Shown here: positions 47,955-57,605 of the stretch, piece after piece
How positions within the stretch are numbered: position 1 is the first letter of the stretch
How the letters are laid out: the number at the start of each line of letters is the position of its first letter
NCBI GenBank assembly: GCA_018466975.1
Contig: CM031557.1
Coordinates: 2,480,001-2,544,000, forward strand
From: Sparassis latifolia
Lineage: Eukaryota; Basidiomycota; Agaricomycetes; Polyporales; Sparassidaceae
Length of the DNA: 64,000 nt
Reading direction: 5' to 3'
Notes under the pieces: generated by a model
Told to the model about the DNA's origin: nothing
The model's input: only the letters and a program-made list of their open reading frames with translations
Database searches by the model: none
Translations under genes and position numbers: made by a program

Positions 47955-48982
47955 ATGGATAGGCTGTCAGTTCACCATCCTGAATATTGGTTTGCAGAAG
48001 GGACGATTTATCTGCAAGTAAGTGGATCCTTCTCTATTTGGGCGGTGGAGAACACCGAAACAAGGATCTTTTATCAGGTTGAGAACGTCATATACAAGGT
48101 GTATCAAGACCTTCTGGAGTGCAAGTCTGGGTTTTTCAAGGACATGCTTGCTATGCCTTCCTTTCAACTGAACGGTTCACACGGAGCTACAGTAGAGTAT
48201 GAGGATGGATGCTCCAAAAATCTGGCCTTACATCTTGATCGTTCATATGCAATCTCTGTGATTCAATTTGACACGCTGTTGTCATTTATATTCTCGCCGT
48301 AAGTGTGATTATGGTGAGATTACTCTGAATAGTACGATAACATCATACCAGACTTCAATCCATGCAAAATGTCTCCCTTGAAGCCCTCTCCGATGTTCTC
48401 CGCCACAGTGTCTTTTTCCAGATGGACGAGATTCATGCCTATGTTAAAAAGGCCCTCACCAATCATCCAGACCTTGCACCTGCATTACAACTGAACCTCA
48501 CCCAAAAGTGCTTCATTAGAGAGTGGGTTGATCCGGCTGTTCGAGCTTTGATTCGGACTTCTTGGCATCAGCTGTCGAGAGAGGATTGGGATCTTATAGG
48601 CATAGATGCATTATTCCTTATTCAAACGGCCAAAGCTAGCATCGATGCTCACCGCATGACTTGTGTGATCAACCCACCACCTGTCATTCACACACTGTGG
48701 TGCCTCGATGAAGAGGATTGTACAAAGGCATGGAAGGACGCATGGTTTGGAACCTGGGATCGTCCAAGCATCATGCTGGCTTTGATACATCCTGATATCC
48801 ACGTTCCTGGGGCTGATATTGTTGCACGTCTGGAGAAGTTGAATACAGGGGAGATGTCCAAGGATTGTCGAGAATGCACCATTGCACATGTCATTGGGTC
48901 AGCATTGCAGAAGAGCATTCTGCGCAAGGAGGAGGATATAATTTCATGGATAATTGCAGAGGTTGGACACACTTTGCTCTGA
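47955..48982 (+). CDS. BTB/POZ-domain protein carried inside the transposon
   Basis: Exons 47955-48017, 48078-48298 and 48352-48982 splice in phase to about 304 residues. The BTB fold reads HHPEYWFAEGTIYLQ, VENVIYKVYQDLLECKSGFF, KDMLAMPSF, SYAISVIQFDTLLSFIF, typical of the large Agaricomycete BTB family with a short N terminus. The C-terminal part (LRHSVFFQMDEIHAYVKKAL, HQLSREDWDLIGIDALFLIQ) matches the helical region usual after the domain in that family. BTB proteins dimerise and can be Cullin-3 adaptors or transcription cofactors; which applies here is unknown. There are no stops or shifts, unlike the integrase next door. It is either cargo or a host gene captured by the element. Confidence 0.82.
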
Positions 48983-49936
48983 ATGGTTGGTTGGTTGAAC
49001 GGTGCGAATTAGCAAGCTTTTGGTCCGCCATGGAGCTGAACCATTCTGTGCAGCATGCCATATTGGACTATGCCCCTAATCCTTGCTGCAGCTGCGAGCC
49101 CACCCTGCGCCTCATTGCCTATCCCTATCCAAACATGTTCAACTCAGCTGAATGAGCTACGAGACATGAGCTATGATGATGTTGTCAGTCAATACCGACT
49201 AGTTCTGCACCTCCATCTTCCACGTCCTAGGTTGGACATTCTAGTCTAGCTCACAATGTTTACCATTTATTCCCATACTTATTGCTGTCTGGTCCATGTG
49301 CCCGTGGCATTGTGGTTTAGACTGTGACCTTTTGCTTGACGGGCTTCGCTATGCTCTTGGAATCAATATATGTTGATGTCCTGGATCCTGAATGCTGTAC
49401 GAGGACCGCAACAGCCTGACAGGCCATGTCTCTCCCTTTTCTTTGGGCTCCCTCAGATAAACTGTTTATGCAATGGTACTGCATCCCATTGAATGTTTAG
49501 TATGTGTACATTTCACATATACAGTACCATGTTGTGTCTGTACATGCATAGTATATTATTGAAAAAAAAAGAGTACGTCAGAGCTAACTTTCTCATGCGC
49601 TCGTTCTATACACCGAGGTAATAATTTCACATTGCCATGTCATGAACCTGAGGTCTGGTATAGTGACCAAACACATACCATGCTTTCATGATTTTTGAAC
49701 TGTTACTTCTCGACCTACATTGTGAGGATTTCACTGGGAGGGCCTTTGTGTGGGAGTTTGGAATGTAATACTGGCTTGCAATGAAATAGAGTACACTCGT
49801 GATAGCTCATTCATCCGTTCATGTGGCGACTGTCCCTGTGAAATAAATTGCTAGGGCCATACATAGATGCGACCTACAGAATTTCTCTGTCTACATGAAT
49901 CGGCGGGGTTCTCAAAGGATTAAGTGGCAGTAGATC
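48983..49936. other. Spacer downstream of the BTB gene
   Basis: About 950 bp, AT-rich, with a poly-A run near 49560. No gene recognised; presumably the BTB 3' UTR and filler. Confidence 0.4.
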
Positions 49937-49956
49937 TGTTAGATCTAGATCTAACA
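49937..49956. repeat. Perfect 20 bp palindrome
   Basis: TGTTAGATCTAGATCTAACA reads the same on both strands. It stands just before the block of captured gene fragments. Confidence 0.8.
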
Positions 49957-50039
49957 ACTCGACTTAATTGGGTGCATGCTTCCTGGTTTTGTATATGACT
50001 GTCCAACTATCCATCCTCTCTCACAGCCTCTACCTCCCA

Positions 50040-51840
50040 TTCTCCGAGTACCTGGCCATTCTGAAGCCAGTCTTCAAGTTTTGTTGCGCAAGGACACGCC
50101 ATGCGCCGACAGCATGGGCTGCCTCCCCACCCTAGTTTCGGGGCACAGCGGGCGGGAGAACATGAACACGCGCATGTTGAGGACATTGAACCAACCAGTA
50201 GACGAGTTCCATCATCATGATGGGGCCAACAGTGCTATACATGAGACAAACCCGGACAACGATGGAGAGAGCGAGACAAGCAGAGATGATCGCAGCAAGA
50301 TGAAATCAGCAGATGCGGTCACGACAATGGTGACAATCAGAGAGAACAACAGCACGTCGGGGAAACAAGTAGGCAAGCCGATGTCGAGGGCGAGACAAGC
50401 AGTGACAACAATGCCGAGTACGATGCAAGTGATTTACTCAGATTCTCATGATCTTTCAAGATTCAAGCAGTGTACTCAGCCAGCAGTTTCGCTATGTCCA
50501 TTTGCTTCAGACAATTCAGCAGTGTGCAGACCTCGCGGGTGCGACATCGAGCTCCAGACCCTCCGCCACTTCCACGGCATCGCTTAGGGTCAGTACACAT
50601 GTCGTGCAAGGACACACCATGCGCGGACATCGTGGGCTGCCACCCCGCCCTGGTTTCGGAGCACCACGGGTGGGAGAATGCACACATTGAAGACGACAAT
50701 TTCGATTTCGTGAAGAATATGTCATGCAAGGACACATCATGTGCAGACATCGCGGGCACGACATCGAGCTCCAGACCCTCCGCCACTTCCGCGGTGTCAC
50801 CTAGGGTCCGTACACATATTCTCCTTGTGTCAACGGCCCACCCACTGCAAGATTTCGCGTTAATTTGTGCAACGATGCCAAATACATTACCTCCTGGATC
50901 TCAGCGAGATGGCGTGTGTCCCTTCAATGTCTATCCTATTATCGCTCATGCTCATCCGCCCTTACAGCAAACGATGTCATGAACTACGCTAATCTGATAT
51001 ATGTGGGATCTATTACCGACCCAACCCCATCATCACCATGTTCACTCCTTCTCACATCGGCGACAATGCTGCAACCATCGGCTCGAGGTCTTTGACGTGC
51101 AGTGTTTCAACAAAGAATCGCTAATCTGATATACGTGGGATCCATCACTGACTGTGACCCCATCATCGCCATGTTCACTCCTTCTCACATCGGCGGCCAC
51201 GCTGCAACCATCGGCTTGAGGTCTTCGACGTGCAGCACTTCAACAAAGAATCAGACATCCAGATTATCGAACGGGACGAGGTCAAGGATCGCAATGGTAG
51301 CGCATGTTGTATGAAGACATACAACACGCACTGTTCTCCTGCCCGCTTCATCACAACAGTATGTTCATGTCGCACCAAGGACACGCTGCACAACATTGTC
51401 GGCTCCCCGCCCATGTTCCGAGCCATCACGCAGACCAGGCTGACATCGAGCTCGAGATCCTCCCCACTTCCACGGCACGGTCATGTTCATCGAGAAGGCG
51501 GCTGCGACATGGCCCAGCAGTGAGATCGAGAGGTGTTCAAGGTTTGCCAAGCAGACTGGCATCGCCATGTTCATGTCATGCAAGGACACACTGCGTGTGG
51601 ACATCATCGAACATCGTCGGCTCCCCGCCCATGTTCCGAGGCACCACGCAGACTGGGCGCGACATCGAGCTTGAGATCCTCCGCCACTTCCACGGCGTCG
51701 CCATGTTCATCGAGAAGGCAGCTGCGAACAGGCCTAGCAGTGAGATCGATGAGGTGTTCTGGCTTCAAACAGGAGGTCTGCCAGAAGATGCGGATCACCA
51801 CGATGACATAGAGGCAACAACGTGCGTAAACTGACCATAT
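50040..51840. other. Block of internally repeated, decayed coding-like sequence
   Basis: A motif family (GCAAGGACAC..CATGCGCCGACA) recurs near 50089, 50608, 50727 and 51578. A second block (CTAATCTGATATA.GTGGGATC ... ATGTTCACTCCTTCTCACAT) occurs at 50990-51115 and 51121-51250. A third (GACATCGAGCT.GAGATCCTC ... ATGTTCATCGAGAAGGC) at about 51443 and 51660, where one frame reads DIELEILRHFHGVAMFIEKA. Frames break repeatedly. I cannot name the source gene; the pattern looks like a shuffled and tandemly copied host gene. Confidence 0.5.
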
Positions 51841-51884
51841 AAGTTCCTGCGTGGCTGACATCATTTATAAGTCTTCATCCATGA

Positions 51885-52620
51885 GAACTGGGAAGGGCGC
51901 AACAGCTGACACACCAACTATCACCCGGATGCTGGCGTGGACCTGGTCTTCAATTCCATGTACACTCCCAAGGAGACGGACCGCACGGACTCGCTCGACA
52001 AGGCGAAGAAGTACATTAACGCCTCGGCCATGCCACTTTTCTACACACTCGACTTGGTTCACGAACTCTACTACCATCATGGCTTCGACAAGGTGTCGGG
52101 CAACATCCAGCCGCACAATTTCGGCCATGGCGGTGAGGAGAGTGATGCTGTCATCATCAATGCGCGGGACGGCAGTGGATATAATAATGGTCAGTACTGC
52201 CGTGGACTGACCATTACCTTGTACTGACTGTTTGCACCTTCAGCCAACTTCCCTACACCACCTGATGGTCAGAACGGGCGCTGCAGGATGTAATGCACTC
52301 GTGCAAAACTGCGAGCCCTTACCGTGATGGCGGCCTCGATGCGGGCATCGTGGTCCACGAGCTCAGCCACGGATTGAGCACGCATGCATCTGACGGGTGG
52401 ACCTGCGCACTCTGGCTGTCTCAGCTGGGGTTAGTCGGGTGGAATGGGTGAGGGCTGGGGAGGTAAGTATTGCCATTCGTGTCATCACCCTCGATGCTGA
52501 CTTATGCAGACATATTCACTACAATGATCCAGAGCACCAGAAACTACTCAGAGTACGCGAAGGGCTCTTGGGCTGCGAACCGGAAGATCGGCATCAGGAA
52601 TTTTCCGTACTCACTGGATT
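51885..52620 (+). pseudogene. M36 fungalysin metallopeptidase fragment, middle part
   Basis: Decayed piece of a secreted fungalysin. In order: NWEGRNS, DAGVDLVFNSMYTPKETD, YYHHGFDKVSGNIQPHNFGH, SDAVIINARDGSGYNNGQ, PPDGQNGRCR, then the zinc site GIVVHELSHGLSTHAS (His-Glu-x2-His), then TRNYSEYAKGSWAANRKIG. Stops and shifts lie between these blocks. The block after the zinc site is out of frame and the region with the third zinc-ligand Glu is degraded. The C-terminal part is found 1.2 kb further on at 53820-54000, separated by an unrelated gene fragment. A functional enzyme is impossible. Confidence 0.8.
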
Positions 52621-53109
52621 GGCATTCTCGGTCTCTAGTCATCCCATCCGGCTCGCCATGGCCTCCTTCTCTGCCTCCAGTTCTTCAATCCTGCACTGGA
52701 GCTTCTTCCTACCATCCTTGGAGATACGTTTCATAAAATCATCTTGAATACAGAGAATCGATGCGGCCGCCGCTAGCAGGTGAAGTTGGATCACTCTGCC
52801 CATCTCAGCAAGCACCACTATCGCTGCACACCTGATCCTGCACACTCTGCATCTGATACTCTTACCGCTGAACTGCCAATGATGGCGAAACTTCTTATCG
52901 ACATCTATACACGTCTATCTACCACGCTATGTGTCATTTCTACATGCCCGTTCATCTGTACCACATATTTTCTCATGAAATACTGCAGAGGGAAAGACAG
53001 AGGAACATCTAGGTACCACGAAATGCCTCTAGGGGTTCGGACTACTCACCTGTGTACCAGACGTGCCAACCATGTCTCTCGTGGACACAGTCAAGCCGAT
53101 TACCCTTTA

Positions 53110-53790
53110 GAGCATCTAAAGGGTATCATACTTGGCACACACGGAGTTGGAAAAGGCCTCGATGATGATGCGCTTGAGCCGGTATGGTCCGCCATCGTGG
53201 AGGCAGGGCTCATCGGTTCCTCCATCCGCATTACAGTGTGGACGGCAAGGAATGGAGTGAGAAGGACAATGGACATGTCCTTCCTCTAGCCTTGGGCTTC
53301 CCCTTTGAAATCACGATTGTGAGAGCGCCTTTAGATTGTCAATTCTCACCCACTGACCATCATGCAGGCAGCCACGTGACTGATCCTGTCCGGCATCTTC
53401 GACTGACACCCCGACCTGTGCATCTTGCTCACGTACTCGGGCGGGATGCTCTCGCAGCTCTCATCGCGCCTCGCATCGTGCATCGATCATGACCCCATTA
53501 TCACGTTGCGACTGCAGCACGATGCACGATACTACCTCAAGAAGCTCTACTTTGACGCGGTCGCATATGGCACAGAGAAGCTTGGGTTCGTGAGTGACAC
53601 CATCAGGCACGCAGAGTGGTTTGCAGCTCGTCCATCCTCAGCTGCTGCCGCACAGTGTCAAAAGAACAGGGACTCGCATTACGTGCGCTAGGCAGCAAAC
53701 GGATGCTGTTCGGGACAGACCACCAGTTCTTCCCACCCTTGAGCAGCACAGAGAAGTGGAAGAGCACTTTATTGACATGCTCTTCCCTCC
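53110..53790 (+). pseudogene. ACMSD-type amidohydrolase fragment
   Basis: Matches the central and C-terminal parts of aminocarboxymuconate-semialdehyde decarboxylase-like amidohydrolases: GIILGTHGVGKGLDDDALEP, FLHPHYSVDGKEWSEKDNGH, VLPLALGFPFE, LLTYSGGMLSQLSSRLASCI, LQHDARYYLKKLYFDAVAYG, and RMLFGTDHQFFPPLSSTEKW, where GTDH has the catalytic Asp. The blocks lie in different frames. The N-terminal HxH metal site is absent. It lies inside the fungalysin fragments, so the two host sequences were joined within the transposon. Confidence 0.78.
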
Positions 53791-53819
53791 TGCGCCACTG
53801 GAGAATGGCACGGTACCTG

Positions 53820-54000
53820 AGGGCGACTTTTACCGCCCCACGCCTCACAGAGTTCACTGCTACGGGCAACCGCAAGCCGTTGGTGCGCAAGCATGGGAAC
53901 TCGCTCATCATGCAGCTCATCCTGAATGGGATGAAGATTCAGGTGTGCCGCCCCTCATTCCTCGATGCACGCGACGCGATTCTCGATGTGGACGAGGTAC
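53820..54000 (+). pseudogene. M36 fungalysin fragment, C-terminal part
   Basis: Reads PLVRKHGNSLIMQLILNGMK then PSFLDARDAILDVDEV, the characteristic fungalysin C-terminal stretch. It continues the fragment at 51885-52620 after the inserted amidohydrolase piece. The terminal ENFC-containing block is missing. Confidence 0.78.
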
Positions 54001-54116
54001 TCACATGTTCTCTGTCTCATCTGGCATCATGTTTAGTGAGCCGTACATGTACATTGCTGCAGATCAAGTGTTCAAACAAGTGTCCTGTCAAATGATAATG
54101 GAATGTAGAGGATAGG

Positions 54117-55915
54117 TCAATCTATTGTAGTCCCTCCCGTGCCATTCTGCAAATCACTTTCACCGGTGGGTGAAATCTTGATGGTTGACCCATTCTGCCA
54201 CCATATACCTGGGTGCAAACATTCATCAGTCTTGTTAGTCAACAATGTAAGACAACCTTACCAACCCTCTTTATTCTTCCTCTCCTACCCATCCCAAAGG
54301 CCCTTAAATCATGTTTGTTGCTTTTGAATTCTCGAGACTCTGCTGGACCCACTATGGTCTTAAATCCAGCCTGCCTAATGTCTTGAAAATTATGCTGGAA
54401 TAGACTCTGTTAGTAAAGAACTATGCCAAGATGGTGAAACCTACAGAAACCACACCATGAATCCAACCACTAGGTCGACGCGCTCTAATGATAGTGTAGA
54501 CCACTCCAACAGCATGACTAGGAAAGAACCAATGGTAAACTCGGCAGATCTTGTATTTGCAATCCTCAGGAAGCAATGCTTTTGTAGAGACATCATAAGG
54601 TTGCCCTGACTACTATTCAGGATATGGGTGGATTAATGTGAACAGATTACATACCAATTACATGTTGAGGATCAAATAGACCTTGAACTAGCATTTCATT
54701 GTATAATTGACGTGAAACTTTGCACCAATGTTTCCGGAAAATCTTGACATACATAGAAATGTAGTTGCGACCAGACTTGTAATTGTAAGTCAGAGGATTG
54801 GTGGAGTTAACCTCCCCAGCTACATTTCGAAAGAAAGTTCTTGTGCAGAACTGATCAACATAGGCAGCCAGTCCAGAAGCAAATGCTTGAAAGTGATCCT
54901 TATCTGCAAAGATATGTGATGCTGGAGTGGTGGGGAAGATTTTCAACCAGAATAGTACATCATTAGCAGTATGGCGGCCAAAGCCATTGAAGAGATGTTG
55001 GTTGTGAAACAATAGGGCAATAATAGGGACATCACTATAAAGATTATCCATGCCAAATTGCTGGAGAAGCTCCAAAGCTTGGGTACGTTCAAAGATCCAG
55101 CATGAACCATAATCATCAGCCCACAGATGTTTCCATTGCTATGATATTATACTCATTAATCTGCAGGGAATCACCAAGAAATAATCAAAATCACATACTA
55201 AGGACCCTGGCTGAAGATCTTTGGCATGCCAGATATGATTGTGAGATATTACATGCATTCTTGCCAGACGATTAAAGTCAACAAATGCCCAGACAGAGTC
55301 TTCACTGACAAATGCTGCCAATATAACAATATAACGAGGTCGTAGAGGTAAGAAAGATTGGGGGATGGTCATAGATGATGGCAGATCAAAGTGATGATGC
55401 TGCCAAAAGCTTTGGGTTGAGATCATCATTGGTCAGACCAACAATCTGCTCAAAGTCTCGTCGATGGAAATGAACCAAGTTTCCTTCTAACTTGAAGTCC
55501 AGATGTAAAGCATGCTAATAATGATGTGTTAGTATGACCATGGATGGCACAATGACAGGACTAACATAGCCAGAAGCCATTACAAGCTCCTTGCCTCTCA
55601 TAGCAACATGAAGATGACCAGATCTTGTTGGACCCAGAAGATATGTCCAAGGTTGATGTCCAAACCCAGTCCGATGAAAAACAGGGCCATGATCACTATG
55701 ATCTCGAAATGGCTGATACGAATCAGAGTCGACTGTCATTGTGGTGTAGTTCTGTGCAAAACATTCAGGGAAAATATAGAGACGATCTCCAAGACAAAAA
55801 TTGGATATGCTTAAGTCCCTTAGTCAGCAAGGAATAAGGTCCACTCACAGTGGCCATTGGTACGATCAGATTGGACTTTGTGCAAAAAGGATCTCAACTC
55901 TGGGAATTCAGGCAT
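54117..55915 (-). CDS. Transposon gene E2: unrecognised multi-exon protein
   Basis: Starts MPEFPELRSFLHKVQSDRTN at 55915. After an intron (donor GTGAGT, acceptor after TTGGAG) it continues YRLYIFPECFAQNYTTMTVD, RDHSDHGPVFHRTGFGHQPW, LLGPTRSGHLHVAMRGKELV; later exons read DFKLEGNLVHFHRRDFEQIV, DLPSSMTIPQSFLPLRPRYI, FVDFNRLARMHVISHNHIWH, DVPIIALLFHNQHLFNGFGR, NYKSGRNYISMYVKIFRKHW, CRVYHWFFPSHAVGVVYTII, and the end NGTGGTTID at 54117. At least eight exons, and I found no stop or shift in the exons checked. No known domain is recognised; the His/Asp-rich motifs (RDHSDHG, HFHRRD) could bind metal. Integrity next to a dead integrase makes it the best candidate for a retained function in the element, or a host gene it picked up. 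Confidence 0.6.
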
Positions 55916-56094
55916 GATGTTGTCTGACCAAACCAAGGTAATGATTCAAATCTGTGGGTATGAATGAGCCTGGCATTCAGTCGTTTATTGATCATGTGAC
56001 CAATATGCCGCAGAGCCTTTAATTTTTAATTAATAGTATTTCCGCTAGGCTACTATGCTATGCTGCAAGGTGGTATGCTATGCTGAAGTATTGT

Positions 56095-56150
56095 TATGCT
56101 ATGCTATATGCTATGCGGTGAAATAATTAATGTACAAACGGTACGCCATA
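56095..56150 (-). repeat. Right terminal inverted repeat of the transposon
   Basis: Reverse complement of 42932-42987 with one mismatch. Inside it, TATGCTATGC-type units continue to about 56050. Confidence 0.88.
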
Positions 56151-56286
56151 GAAGTCATGTGTTTTCTTCGATCAATCTATGGCACACAGTACTCGGAACG
56201 CGTAATATAGTCCTAGGCCTATAGCTATGTCTGAGGCCTAACTTGAACGTTTGAACCTTCTTAGTCTAGCTAAATATCTACACCGG

Positions 56287-57069
56287 TCACCGAGACTGTC
56301 GACCATTGACCTCATCGGTACTTTCATCGGGTGTTGTATTATTGTCCCCTTCTTCGACCTCCTCATCCTCTGCGTATTCGTCGTTCTCCTTCAGTTCCTG
56401 ATCATGCTCATCAGCAAGAAGCTCTTCTTCACTGATGATTGTCTTTTCCCATGTGCCTTTGAAATAGGGCATTCGGGACATGGGGCTTCAGGAGGAGCAA
56501 GAATAGGTCAAAACTGCAACCAAGACACTGTGTAAACCTGAGATGCACCCTCCTTCTATGTCAGCCATGTAATCAGCAAGTTGTCCTTCCGTCAACTCGT
56601 CGATGTGCCAAGCACCATAGTCATCGACAAGTCTCCGATCAACATATCTGTCACCTCGACCAGTGGGATGGGGATTGACGTAGGTTGTGATGACGCCTCT
56701 GACTTCTACTCCTCGCAATCCATTTTCAAGTTCCACCTCTCGGATTTCCCGCATTTCCCAGCTTAGAGCCCAACGCATGAATTCCTTGAAGTTGTCGTCG
56801 CCGCTGACTGTCGGGCCTGTTTCACCTGAGTCTGATTCATGCCTGGAAGCATTGCTGACAGAACTAGGATTGGCATCATTGCCCTTCATGCGCTTTCGGA
56901 GAATCGGGTGAGAGTGGAACAGTGAACAAGCTGCTGCTTGGGTAGCCATCAGTATCATGTCATCCGCCAACAAACCACCACAGGCCTGCCGCAGGCCCCC
57001 TTTGAAGTGGCAGTCGAATGCGAGAAGAACACTTCCACAGACCCAGCATGTTTCAAGCTGTTGCTGCAA
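56287..57069 (-). CDS. Hypothetical protein with acidic C-terminal tail
   Basis: Unrecognised. Two exons at least: 57069 to about 56556, intron with donor GTGCAT and acceptor CTGAAG, then about 56489-56287. Readable features: MQQQLETCWVCGSVLLAFDC at the proposed start (a Cys-x2-Cys), KEFMRWALSWEMREIREVEL, VEVRGVITTYVNPHPTGRGD, AWHIDELTEGQLADYMADIE, then after the splice PMSRMPYFKGTWEKTIISEE and a strongly acidic tail (DEYAEDEEVEEGDNN). The tail may be nuclear. A longer N terminus upstream of 57069 is possible. It flanks the right end of the transposon. Confidence 0.5.
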
Positions 57070-57605
57070 AAATCAACTACGACAAAAATCTCAGCGCCCA
57101 GCAGTAGGCCGTGGTTCGCGTTCAAAACGTTCCAGAGACAATGCGGAGGCAGCGTGGCCATGTCTTGAATATGGGATCGCAGTGTACATCTCTCGGTACG
57201 AACCTTCCCTACCTTCCAGCGATTCTTTTCATGTCCGTAACTCACTTCTCGAAGGACATACTGTCATGGGACAGAGTTAATAATATGATTCGCAGGCCCG
57301 TGGCGTCAATAGATTGGTAAGGAAAGACGAATTGCATATTTATATTTAGTGAAGGCAAAGTGAACGACATCATTGAATCCTACACCAGACTCCGAACCTG
57401 TTTTGAACCGTAAAGAAGTCAGATGGTTTATATTCTCCTGTCCTCAAATATCCCACGTGGGGGGTTATTGAAGAGGAAATCTTTCGATGAACATCCAGCG
57501 ATCAAACGACAGCATTTTCACAAACCAACCACGTTCACCCATAGTAGTCAAGCGGGTATCTAAGGAACTCGCCTGCTCCGAAAACGACCCCATGTAACCC
57601 AGCCA
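57070..57605. other. Intergenic region and 3' flank of the esterase pseudogene
   Basis: 536 bp. The segment 57540-57605 holds the C-terminal codons of the esterase that lie beyond its premature stop (a frame reading GEFLRYPLDYYG). No other gene. Confidence 0.5.

Larger units (their letters stand above)
42932..56150. mobile_element. 13.2 kb DNA transposon, IS3EU-like, with BTB gene and captured gene fragments
   Basis: Ends: 42932 TATGGCGTACCATTTGTACA and, as reverse complement from 56150, TATGGCGTACCGTTTGTACA; 55 of the first 56 bases match. The hexamer GAAGTC flanks both sides (42926-42931, 56151-56156). Ends of the form 5'-TAT...ATA-3', a 6 bp duplication and an IS3/retroviral-type DDE integrase are the features described for the eukaryotic IS3EU superfamily. 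Contents in order: gene E1 (-), integrase pseudogene (-), BTB gene (+), 4 kb of decayed gene fragments, gene E2 (-). Subterminal regions are packed with GCATAGCATA-type repeats. The integrase is dead, so movement today would need a helper. Confidence 0.8.
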
